Origin: Paraburkholderia lycopersici
Lineage (GTDB): Bacteria; Pseudomonadota; Gammaproteobacteria; Burkholderiales; Burkholderiaceae
Assembly (NCBI RefSeq): GCF_900096975.1
Contig: NZ_FMYQ01000030.1
Span: 43,334 to 107,333, forward strand
Direction: 5' to 3'
Length of the DNA stretch: 64,000 nucleotides
Of this stretch, positions 54,898-62,691 are shown piece after piece. The notes beneath the pieces were generated by a model. It saw only the letters and a program-made list of their open reading frames with translations. It made no database searches and was not told the origin of the DNA. The translations under genes were made by a program, and so were the position numbers. Numbering within the stretch: the first letter of the stretch is position 1; the number at the start of each line of letters is the position of its first letter.

Positions 54898-55480
54898 AAG
54901 CACGCGCCCGGCGCTCGTACTGGACCAGCCCACGCCAACGCTTTTTGTCGACTACGACGGCACCCTACACCGAGGACACGGCGTGCTCGACGAGCACGGC
55001 AACGTGTCGCTCGATTCTGACGAGCCAGCGTTCGAATATGCGCCACTGCTCGCGAGCATGCTGGAGCCTTACCCCGACGTGGAAATCGTCCTTACGACAC
55101 GCTGGCTGCAGAAGCTCTCCCTTGAGCAGGTCGTTTCTTTTCTCCCCAGGGCGCTGGCCAAACGGGTCGTCGGTACAACCGCCGGCATCAAGGCTCGTTT
55201 CGGCTACATCAAGAGCGGCATCGACCGCACCTACATCATCCGGTCGTACGTATTCGAGAAGCGGTTGAAGAACTGGCTGGCCATCGACGATTCCGTCTAC
55301 GGAGCATTCGACCTCCGCACCGACTTCCTCGACCTGACGGAGCATCTGGTGCTGCTAGACCCGAAGAAGGGCATTAGTGACGCAATGGCCCAGCAGCGCA
55401 TCGTGGATTGGCTGGTCGACGTCCATGGCGACGACTCATGCTGTCCGGCGCCGACTGGCCCAAAGGATACGGAGCGCTAA
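54887..55480 (+). CDS. HAD-domain protein
   Basis: A 197-residue protein with haloacid dehalogenase fold motifs. Motif I is FVDYDGTLHRG near residue 20 (nucleophile Asp), motif II VLTTRWLQ near 72 and motif IV NWLAIDDSV near 130. It is a probable phosphatase of unknown substrate. Such HAD proteins are frequent on Burkholderia mobile elements. It overlaps the preceding gene, and its stop shares a base with the next start (TAATG). Confidence 0.75.
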   Translation: MTNESTRPALVLDQPTPTLFVDYDGTLHRGHGVLDEHGNVSLDSDEPAFEYAPLLASMLEPYPDVEIVLTTRWLQKLSLEQVVSFLPRALAKRVVGTTAGIKARFGYIKSGIDRTYIIRSYVFEKRLKNWLAIDDSVYGAFDLRTDFLDLTEHLVLLDPKKGISDAMAQQRIVDWLVDVHGDDSCCPAPTGPKDTER

Positions 55481-56298
55481 TGTCGATAGATATCAGCCTT
55501 TGGAAGGACCGACCGCATCGGGCTGCCAGCGGGACGCAGGTGCTCCAAGAAGTGCGCAACCTAACTTGGGTTTCGGCGCAAGTGCTGAGCATCATCTACT
55601 TTACCGCGTACTCAAACCTCGCATTGGCGGATGTAACCGATACGGGGAGTCGCTACACATTACACGAAATCGACCGGACGCTTTTCGCATGGCTGATGGG
55701 TGTCGACAGCGGCGACGTCAACCACCTGAAACGGCTGCTGAGGAGCGCAAATCAAGTATCGTTCGAAGAGACTCGTACATCCCGAGCACGGCGACCCCGT
55801 TCGGAAGTTTGGATGGCAACACAGTTCGTGCAATCCGTGGCGGCGGACGAGACTCGATTTCGTGTCGAAGTGTGGACTGACCTGCTGCGCTATCTCCGCT
55901 CGCAAGAATCCCCCGGCACGCTGCCTTTCGAGTTCCAACCAGATTTTTCGTCGAAGTATGCGCGCTCGCTGTACCTCAACCTTTCTGAGCGAGAGCGCCA
56001 AGGTCACGGCTCCGTCGAATGGATTCCATTGGACGTTGTTCGCGCTTGGCCGGGAGCGTCACGGGCCAGCACCGCACAAACTGATTACTTCCTTCGGAAG
56101 GTCCTGGAGCCCGCGATACGCGAAGTCAATGAACGGTCAGACGTGGAGATAGAGTGCGAAGCGGCACCCGACGAACCCGGCTCGAAGGACATCAGTGTTC
56201 GCTTCCTGATTCGGCGCAAGGACCCCACCGCAATGGGATGGGAATACCTCCGGACTCGGTCGCAACTGTTTTACACCCTCGCCGACGAGCGCCCGTAG
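55480..56298 (+). CDS. Rep_3/RepB-family replication initiator
   Basis: A 272-residue protein with the two winged-helix layout of Rep_3 plasmid initiators. The first domain has LQEVRNLTWVSAQVLSIIYF near residue 28. The second has QTDYFLRKVLEPAIREVNER followed by the beta wing (KDISVRFLIRRK). The frame is open to 55408, but the ATG at 55480 fits and forms TAATG with the HAD stop. Coexistence with a TrfA-like initiator is unusual for one element. An alternative is a regulatory Rep-like protein. Confidence 0.7.
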   Translation: MSIDISLWKDRPHRAASGTQVLQEVRNLTWVSAQVLSIIYFTAYSNLALADVTDTGSRYTLHEIDRTLFAWLMGVDSGDVNHLKRLLRSANQVSFEETRTSRARRPRSEVWMATQFVQSVAADETRFRVEVWTDLLRYLRSQESPGTLPFEFQPDFSSKYARSLYLNLSERERQGHGSVEWIPLDVVRAWPGASRASTAQTDYFLRKVLEPAIREVNERSDVEIECEAAPDEPGSKDISVRFLIRRKDPTAMGWEYLRTRSQLFYTLADERP

Positions 56299-56393
56299 GA
56301 GCTATTTATGAAGGTGCATGTTCAGACATACAATAACAGGCAAAATGGTGCCGGTTATTGCGAGCGACCATTCACACGGACTGACGAGGGCAA

Positions 56394-56722
56394 ATGCAGA
56401 CACTGGGGCGAACACCGCGATTTCTGACGCCGGAGGAAATGGAGTACCTGGTCGGAGAGCGGCTGAAAAGACTCCGGGTGAATCGAAACCTGGACCAGGT
56501 CACAGTCTCCAAACGCGCAGGCAATGCGTACGGGCGCTACGAAATCTGGAGTGCGGCAGCGGGTCGTCGCTACACACGCTCATCGTGGTCCTTCGGGTAC
56601 TAGGTCGCGAGACGTGGCTCGACACCATCGCCCCGGTGCCGACCATCAACCCTGAGATGATGACCCGGCAGGCGAAACCTCGTCAGCGGGCCAGCAAGCC
56701 GAGAAGCAAGCCGGTTGGCTGA
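56394..56722 (+). pseudogene. frameshifted XRE/HipB-like regulator
   Basis: The first 45 residues (YLVGERLKRLRVNRNLDQVT then SKRAG) are the start of an XRE helix-turn-helix. The rest (VRALRNLECGSGSSLHTLIV, then LGRETWLDTIAP and MTRQAKPRQRASKP) is in another frame. Joining the two near 56523-56528 by restoring one base gives a complete regulator of the kind that usually sits upstream of hipA-like kinase toxin genes. No hipA follows, so this is probably a decayed toxin-antitoxin remnant. The ATG at 56394 follows GACGAGGG. Confidence 0.7.
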
Positions 56723-56980
56723 GAGCGCGGCAGAGGATTCTCCCGTCGAGTTCGTTCGTCGGAAAAGGGAGTCCACAGTTGAATGCCGTGCATGACACGT
56801 GGACAAAGGGGAGTGGCGACACGTCGCAAGAGAACTCAACGCGTGGTGGCACCATTTGCATGCTTGGTCAGAAAACCGCGACACGCTCCTACCTTGTTAC
56901 AGCGGAACCCTGACCTCGTTGCGTTCGCGACAGTGCGGTAAAACCTGCTGCACGTACGTGATTGCCGAGTACGGTTCCGC

Positions 56981-57598
56981 TCATGCGAGCGCATCTGCTA
57001 GGGCAACACGAAACGCCTGGAAGCTTGGCGACCGGTTTGCCTCTGGCGACATGTGTGCCGCGATGCGCCGAGCAGTGTCAATCTTAGGCAAGCCTTCCTT
57101 GAAATATCCGTGGGTCTGCATGACACGCTCGAACGCCTCCCAAGTACCACCCAAGATGGCGTCGGGGTCTCGCAGGCCCCGCCGCTGCGGTACGTCGGCC
57201 GAGACGCAGGGATACTCGGCCTTGACCGCTTCCCAATCTCCGAAATACCAGGCTTCTAACTCCTCGACGGCTATGCGATTCACCAGCTGCCATGGTCCGG
57301 CGCCGGCTCGGCTGCGGGAAACTAGGCCAGCTCGCTCGGCCACTGCCTCAAGTCGTCGCTTCAGTTCACCGCAGTCGTCATCATCGCGGTCGACAATGAC
57401 GAACAGCCGCCAGTCGGGGGGAAGCCATTGAGCGTAGGCTCTTAACCTCGCATCCAACTTAGCTAACAAGTCACCCTTTCCTTGAAAGGGGTGAACTTCG
57501 GAAGTGCAGGCCGCAGGTAGCATTCGCTGCAACAATTCACGTAAGAAGGCCTCCATCGAAGGCTCTTCGACCAAGAAAACAAGGTGATTGGCCGCCAT
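56981..57598 (-). CDS. DUF4276-type Toprim-like nuclease, defence pair component B
   Basis: A 205-residue protein resembling the DUF4276 family. A Toprim-like pattern is visible: LVFLVEEPSMEAFLRELLQR with acidic residues at about 10-12, and LFVIVDRDDDDCGELKRRLE near 65, giving the DxD-type metal site. RIAVEELEAWYFGDWEAVK follows near residue 110. It starts two bases after the stop of the ATPase gene, so the two are co-translated. By analogy with OLD-like, Gabija and PARIS systems, it would be the nuclease effector controlled by the ATPase. The frame is open to 57682; the ATG at 57598 is preferred. Confidence 0.75.
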   Translation of the reverse strand: MAANHLVFLVEEPSMEAFLRELLQRMLPAACTSEVHPFQGKGDLLAKLDARLRAYAQWLPPDWRLFVIVDRDDDDCGELKRRLEAVAERAGLVSRSRAGAGPWQLVNRIAVEELEAWYFGDWEAVKAEYPCVSADVPQRRGLRDPDAILGGTWEAFERVMQTHGYFKEGLPKIDTARRIAAHMSPEANRSPSFQAFRVALADALA

Positions 57599-57600
57599 AG

Positions 57601-58857
57601 TCACGACCCAGAGGAGAGTGGTCGCGTAGGTGCGCCTTGGTTCACCAATGGGTCGCCAACCCCGAGTTGTCCTTCCATCCACAAGTGCCCTAACAACGCG
57701 CCCTGAGCCATAAACGCATTCACTCCCGGCAGGTCGGCAGCACGGCGTGCCTGTGTGTAGCCCTGGTCATCTCGCCAAAGCACACGCACTTCCTCAGGAC
57801 GCAAGCCGTTCAGAAAAAAAGGCGAATGAGTTGTCACCAACAACTGGGTAGACGCAACTGCAGCGCGGCACTCCTCCGCGAGTTCTGGCAGAAGTCGCGG
57901 ATGCAGATAGTTCTCAGGTTCTTCAATTCCAATGAATGGGGGAGGAGTCGGGTCGTTTAGCAACAGCAAATAGGCCAGCATTTTCAATGTCCCGTCCGAC
58001 GCAAAGCGCGCAAGCACTGGGCTGCTGAACGGAGCGTCTTTTATTTGGAGAAGCAGCCGACCGTCTGGCATGGTCTCGGCCAGCACGCGCTCTATTCTCG
58101 GCACGCGACGTCGCAGTACACGGAAGATATGTTCGAGCCTGTCACTATGCTGCTCAGCTAGGTACTGAATGACGTTGGCTAGGTTGTCGCCAGTTCGGCT
58201 GAGACGCTCTTGGGGGCCAGCCTCCGGCTGGCCGCGCGCGCTGTCAGCAGATAGATATGACACGTGCCATCCAGTGATAAATTCGCGCAACGCTGCGATG
58301 CGCGGATGGTCGGCGAACTGTCCCAAGGCATTGACCGCGAGCAAGTCCTGAGACTTCAGGGGCGTTTCCACCCGGTGGTCCTGCTCGTCCGGAAGTTCGC
58401 CACTAATGGCGCGCCCTTTGCCCTCCCGATAGTCCAGGAACCGGAATGGTTGCCCGTGACTACCGCGTTTCCAGCGCAGCCACTCTTCGACGACCACTGG
58501 ACCGCCCTGTCGTTCATCAACGGCCAAGTGATAGGTGATGAGCGGGTACCCCGGCTCCCGATATTTGATTTCGATGGTGAGGGGGCCGTCACTTCCACGA
58601 GTTTTCAACTCCTTGGCTCGACCTCGTTTGTCCCAGGCACGACGCAGCCCCATTTCAAAGCACTCAGCCAAGAAGGCGAAGACGTCGAACACCGTGGACT
58701 TGCCACTCCCGTTAGGGCCCAATAGCACTGTCAGCGGGGTGAGTCCTTTGAACTCTAGTTCGCGCAATGCACGGAAATTTTGGACCTTAAGGTATTCGAT
58801 TCGTGCCGGAGCACGCTGTCGCGACGTGCCTGCTTGCGTGCGGTCAGTTTCAGGCAT
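57601..58857 (-). CDS. AAA ATPase (AAA_21/RecF-like), defence pair component A
   Basis: A 418-residue SMC/ABC-type ATPase. Walker A is LGPNGSGKST at residues 46-55, just after YLKVQNFRALRELEF. The signature region is near GTLKMLAYLLLL, Walker B is FIGIEEPENYLHP near residue 320, and the H-loop is LLVTTHSPFFLNGL. It is the typical single-gene ATPase of OLD/PtuA/AriA-like modules. Its own Toprim domain is missing and supplied by the adjacent DUF4276-like gene two bases downstream. The likely role is sensing phage infection and licensing the partner (inference). Confidence 0.85.
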   Translation of the reverse strand: MPETDRTQAGTSRQRAPARIEYLKVQNFRALRELEFKGLTPLTVLLGPNGSGKSTVFDVFAFLAECFEMGLRRAWDKRGRAKELKTRGSDGPLTIEIKYREPGYPLITYHLAVDERQGGPVVVEEWLRWKRGSHGQPFRFLDYREGKGRAISGELPDEQDHRVETPLKSQDLLAVNALGQFADHPRIAALREFITGWHVSYLSADSARGQPEAGPQERLSRTGDNLANVIQYLAEQHSDRLEHIFRVLRRRVPRIERVLAETMPDGRLLLQIKDAPFSSPVLARFASDGTLKMLAYLLLLNDPTPPPFIGIEEPENYLHPRLLPELAEECRAAVASTQLLVTTHSPFFLNGLRPEEVRVLWRDDQGYTQARRAADLPGVNAFMAQGALLGHLWMEGQLGVGDPLVNQGAPTRPLSSGS

Positions 58858-59092
58858 TTTTATGTCCCGGGTGCTTGCAATAGGAGGAGAAGCGCGGTGG
58901 AGCGCATACGGGAGACGTCATGCCAACCGCCCTCCATCATCAGATACGAATTCCGCATAATAGCGCTTGCCATTGCGAAATTGGTGCGACGAGTAGGCCA
59001 GAGCACTCAGATATGACGTTGTTTTGATGAGCATTCGCCCGAATCACTCCGGACCGGACGGGTAACGACGTTTTTCCGAGCCCCCGCCGGAT

Positions 59093-59601
59093 GTGTTCCT
59101 ACTAGGAACACTTTTCCAAGCCCATCGCCGGGTGGGTCCTACCAGGACACTTTTTCGGAGAGCTCCGCCCAGTGTCTCCCACTTGGACACTCGCGCGCCT
59201 GGCACGAGCTACACGCCCTCGCCTTCAACCAACCAATCGGCCCGGAGCGTGTTGCCATTCAGACCTCGCTTGAACACTGAACCGCCCCATCCAATGCCCA
59301 GACCGTTTCCCGGGCGTGTCCTTTAAGGACACGAGCCGGCGCCAGGTTGAATGTGTCTCTTAACGACACTTTTTGCGTCGTGCCGCGGTCGCCGTCTCCG
59401 GCGCCGGTGCTCGTAGGGGTGCGCTGCCCGCCACGCGAAAGTCTGCTCGCGTTGCGCCTCGGTCAAATGTGTCCTACTAGGGGCACTTTTGCGTCGTTCC
59501 CTGGTTGCCGCCTCAGGCGCCCGCGCCCGTCGGGGTGCGCTGCCTGCCGCGCGAAAATCTGCTCGCGTCGCGCCTCGGTCAAATGTGTCCTACCAGGGGA
59601 C
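59093..59601. repeat. seven GTGTCCTAnTAGGACAC-like inverted repeats
   Basis: Copies are at 59093-59111, 59134-59150, 59172-59190, 59316-59332 (a perfect palindrome around T), 59353-59369, 59469-59486 and 59585-59601. Several are followed by CTTTT. Half-sites are variants of GTGTCC. Short stems this regular suggest a protein-binding array or tandem attenuator-like hairpins. Confidence 0.65.
59370..59601. repeat. tandem duplication, about 117 bp
   Basis: The segments 59370-59486 and 59487-59601 align with about 85 percent identity by eye (both contain GGGGTGCGCTGCC and GCGCCTCGGTCAAATGTG). Each carries one GTGTCC repeat at its end. Confidence 0.65.
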
Positions 59602-59637
59602 CGGCTGCGCGCATCGCCCCCGCTGCGCGATAGCTTT

Positions 59638-59803
59638 CTTGATACGTATCAAGAGGGGCGCCCCTGACGCTTGTGGTCTTCGTCGTGGCGACTTGGTCTT
59701 GATACGTATCAAGGCCTATTCATGAGCTACCCGCGCGAATTGAACAGTGGATATCGACAATCCTCGCCGCTCTGGCGAGCTGGCCTTCTTGATACGTATC
59801 AAG
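59638..59803. repeat. three identical 16-bp palindromes CTTGATACGTATCAAG
   Basis: Perfect copies at 59638-59653, 59698-59713 and 59788-59803. The first and third extend to 18 bp (TCTTG...CAAGA). Their form resembles parS centromere sites, which in Burkholderia replicons are 16-bp palindromes, but no parA/parB pair lies in this window. Alternatives are resolvase or repressor operators of the adjacent gene. Confidence 0.75.
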
Positions 59804-59982
59804 AGAGCTGTTTCGGGTCCGGACCTAACGTTACGCGGATGCGACTTCCCGGCGCTCTCGTGAAGCTCACGAAAACGACGGGTTTCGCGACAGAGCCGGT
59901 CGTCATGGTCTGTGTACCACCCTATACCCCCCAAGATGTTCAAGATTCTCTTCAACAATCAACGACTGGAATAGGGTGCCGC

Positions 59983-60591
59983 ATGGCAATTATTGGATAC
60001 GCTCGCGTGAGCACCGTCGAGCAGACCCTCGACCTTCAGCGCGATGCTCTGAAAGAAACGGGCGCGACAACCATCTATGAAGACACGGCAAGCGGCAAGA
60101 ATGCCGACCGGCCGGAACTCGTGCACTGCCTGAAGGCGCTGCGGGAGGGCGACACCCTCGTCGTCTGGCGACTGGACCGGCTGGGGCGGAATCTCCAGGA
60201 CCTCATCCGCATCGTCGGTGAACTCGACGAGCGCAGCGTGAAGCTCAGGTCTGTGAAGGAGTCAATTGACACGGGCGGCTCCGTCGGGAGGCTCGTCTTC
60301 CACCTATTCGGTGCGCTCGCTGAGTTCGAACGCGAACTAATCCGCGAGCGCACCCTCGCGGGCCTTGAGGCCGCCCGAGCACGCGGTCGCCGTGGTGGTC
60401 GGCCGCCCGCGCTGGACGCGAAGCAACGCAAAGCCGCGCTAGCGATGATGAAGAACCGTGACATGTCGGTCGCCGAAATCAGCCGCCAGTTCGGCGTGTC
60501 GCGCTCGACGCTGTACAGCATTCAGTCAGCAAGCAAGCGGGAAGCCAACCGGGGAATCACTGGCAACATCCAACGCCGCGCCTGCGCTTGA
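59983..60591 (+). CDS. serine resolvase/invertase
   Basis: A 202-residue serine recombinase of the Tn3 resolvase/Pin group. It starts AIIGYARVSTVEQTLDLQRD with the nucleophile Ser near residue 10. The catalytic region has VWRLDRLGRNLQDLI and FHLFGALAEFERELIRERT. A C-terminal helix-turn-helix (MSVAEISRQFGVSRSTLYSI) follows. The start is ATG at 59983. The palindromes upstream may include its res site. It probably resolves dimers of the element or moves it. Confidence 0.93.
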   Translation: MAIIGYARVSTVEQTLDLQRDALKETGATTIYEDTASGKNADRPELVHCLKALREGDTLVVWRLDRLGRNLQDLIRIVGELDERSVKLRSVKESIDTGGSVGRLVFHLFGALAEFERELIRERTLAGLEAARARGRRGGRPPALDAKQRKAALAMMKNRDMSVAEISRQFGVSRSTLYSIQSASKREANRGITGNIQRRACA

Positions 60592-60798
60592 ACGTCGTTC
60601 GGTCCGGCGTCGAAGTCCTACATACGCGCGCGAGTCGCCCCGAAGCGTGCCTTTTAAGCGCACTCATGCATTTCGCATAACCCCGGTTGCAGTCGGTGCT
60701 GGCCATCACCGCAGCCGCGGTTCAGTCCTGCGCTAAAGAAACGCTTGCAAATGTCGTAAACCTGAAGAGGACTGGTCAATTTTTGAGAGGAACACTCA

Positions 60799-60978
60799 AT
60801 GAATAAATATCGAGTCTTTTATAGTTTCCGTAAAGGCAGTAACTCGACGAGCAGTAACATTGATGTTGAAGCGGAGTCAGATTTCATGGCTGCCAAGATT
60901 GCCGAGGGGCAAGCTCGAAAGAGAAATAGTGGTCGTGATAGCTATGAGTTTCTCGTAACGAAAATTGAGCTCCGGTAA
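60799..60978 (+). CDS. small low-GC protein
   Basis: A 59-residue protein (MNKYRVFYSFRKGSNSTSSN, then AESDFMAAKIAEGQARKRNS and YEFLVTKIELR). GAGAGGAACACTCA precedes the ATG. Its GC content and codon use (AAT, AAA, TAT) are far below the surroundings, which points to recent transfer. It precedes another small low-GC gene by one base, so they form an operon. Function unknown; a beta-alpha small domain is plausible. Confidence 0.6.
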   Translation: MNKYRVFYSFRKGSNSTSSNIDVEAESDFMAAKIAEGQARKRNSGRDSYEFLVTKIELR

Positions 60979-60979
60979 A

Positions 60980-61198
60980 ATGGAAAATGATGGAAATGAC
61001 GACGAGTATCTGAGCCTATCTGAGGATTGGTCAGAACTCGTAGACGGCTATGGTGCGAAGGAGCGGTCTATAGCGGGCCTGAAGCTTTTGGGGAAAAGTA
61101 TATTTAATGTTGGTAAATTTACTTTTACAGAAGCCCTTCCAAAGATGGCAGAGCGGGCCGCCCAAATGGCAGAAGAAGCTGCCAAGAATAAAAAATAG
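60980..61198 (+). CDS. small low-GC protein
   Basis: A 72-residue acidic protein (MENDGNDDEYLSLSEDWSEL) with a helical, Lys/Ala-rich C terminus (FTEALPKMAERAAQMAEEA). It starts one base after the stop of the preceding gene (TAAAATG). Low GC like its partner. Function unknown; such pairs can be toxin-antitoxin or inhibitor genes, but no family is recognised. Confidence 0.55.
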   Translation: MENDGNDDEYLSLSEDWSELVDGYGAKERSIAGLKLLGKSIFNVGKFTFTEALPKMAERAAQMAEEAAKNKK

Positions 61199-61407
61199 AC
61201 TATTGCATTGAAGACAAGAACCGCCTGTAGCCGCGCGCGCCGTTAGTTCGTCGACGGCTTTGCTGTCCGTATTGGCATCCACGCTGACGACCGGTCGAAA
61301 TGGCTGCGGCGCGCGCGCAGTCAATGGCCCTTCGCAGCGCACAGTCGTCCGACTGGCAAACGGGATAAGTCGCCGGTCTTGCTATGTCTTACCGCTCGCA
61401 ATCGAAT

Positions 61408-62037
61408 CTATTGAAGCCAAAGACGCTCGCCGTGCGGTAGCTTTTGCACGAAGTACAGATAGGGAAGTTCGCCCGAGTAACCCTGCCGCCGGGCTTCCTC
61501 GAAAAGACGGCTTGATTGTTCGCGAACGCCGTGAAATCCGGGCTGGTTGGCGAGACGCTGTAGCAGTGCGCCCAGCGAATTGATGTTGCGCTTGTTGCTG
61601 TATTCGGCGATGAGCGCATGGTGCTCTGCCATTTCGCTCGACGGACGACGCCAGGTCCATGCCGTTCGGCCACGTTCTGGCCGCCGCACCAACTTATATC
61701 CGAGCCACATCAGGCGCGGTTTGTCTGCGACGACCAGCAGCCTTTCGCCATCCGTGCCATCACCATCCGTCGCGAGCAACAGCCACTTAACCTGCTGGCC
61801 CCCTTCGGGCCAGTACATCACGAGCAGCGCGTTGGCCAGTCCGCGCTTTCGCTTTGTCACGCGCTGCGCCGGCGTACAGCCGATGCCATATCGTAGGTGA
61901 AACTTGCGGGCCAGCGACTCTGCCTTGCTCGCGGACACAGTGCCCTGCGTGTACCGGTAGTAGCCCTTTGGAATGACGTCGAGCACGCGCGCGAGCGCGG
62001 CCGTCTTGCTGCGTGCAATCGGGGTAGAAGCAGGCAT
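61408..62037 (-). CDS. hypothetical protein
   Basis: A 209-residue basic protein I do not recognise. Order of features: GYYRYTQGTVSASKAESLAR near residue 25, then KRKRGLANALLVMYWPEG near 60, ERLLVVADKPRLMWLGYKLV near 95 and a helical end with LGALLQRLANQPGFHGVREQ near 160. It may bind nucleic acid given Arg/Lys content. The frame is open to 62271; the ATG at 62037 gives a clean start. Reads toward the small low-GC genes. Confidence 0.65.
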   Translation of the reverse strand: MPASTPIARSKTAALARVLDVIPKGYYRYTQGTVSASKAESLARKFHLRYGIGCTPAQRVTKRKRGLANALLVMYWPEGGQQVKWLLLATDGDGTDGERLLVVADKPRLMWLGYKLVRRPERGRTAWTWRRPSSEMAEHHALIAEYSNKRNINSLGALLQRLANQPGFHGVREQSSRLFEEARRQGYSGELPYLYFVQKLPHGERLWLQ

Positions 62038-62240
62038 GAGGGGATGCTCCGAGGAGTTGTCATGCCGGCGTATAGCGAAAAAGGAGCGCGTGTTTGCGGT
62101 GTGAAGCGGCGCTACGCGGAAACACGTAATGATGTTCCGTGCGGAGCACGGGCAAATAGTGCTAGCTTTCGCGTGCTGAGCCGAGCGCAGGAGCATCGGC
62201 GCGGGCGTGAGCATAGCGGACTGCTCCCACCGCGCATCAT

Positions 62241-62441
62241 TTAGTTGGTCGCGATAAGCCTCGCACGGCACAGCTCCAACTCCTTGCTAAGCGCGTCTAT
62301 TTCACTTTGCATGTCCCCTGCTCGCCGCAGCAGGCGCCCCACCTCATTCCAGTACGCATAGCCCAAGTCTCCGTCCCCCATCGCCAGTTCGTGAATCTTT
62401 CGGAGAGCGACGTCGAGGTCTATCTGGTTGTCAGAAGGCAT
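62241..62441 (-). CDS. small hypothetical protein
   Basis: A 66-residue helical protein (MPSDNQIDLDVALRKIHELA, then WNEVGRLLRRAGDMQSEIDA), probably a coiled coil. GGGAAAACATA precedes the ATG at 62441. Function unknown. Confidence 0.55.
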   Translation of the reverse strand: MPSDNQIDLDVALRKIHELAMGDGDLGYAYWNEVGRLLRRAGDMQSEIDALSKELELCRARLIATN

Positions 62442-62691
62442 TATGTTTTCCCGTAGTGAAGCCGCCATACAGTGGCTGAAGGCATCGAGCGGCCCCGGCG
62501 CGACTGCATCATTCCCAGCGGATAAGCTGCATCTTAAGCGCGATAGAGCTATACGGCGATAGGCACAAAGCAGCGCGAGGGAACCACGCCGGCGAAAGCT
62601 GGCGTTGCCCGCATGCATGACGGTCTGCCCGGTGGCTCCTACTTCGTCAGGACCCAGCGGGCAGACCGCCAACTGCACACATACATACACC
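62442..62691. other. no gene, spacer before the structured RNA
   Basis: Nothing recognised in about 250 bases between the small helical gene and the first strong hairpin. Confidence 0.4.

Larger units (their letters stand above)
58858..59982. other. palindrome-rich intergenic region
   Basis: About 1.1 kb without a supported gene between the ATPase (read leftward) and the resolvase (read rightward). It holds seven GTGTCC-type inverted repeats (59093-59601), a tandem duplication with period 117, and three identical 16-bp palindromes (59638-59803). It may be a resolution, partition or regulatory site. Confidence 0.6.
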
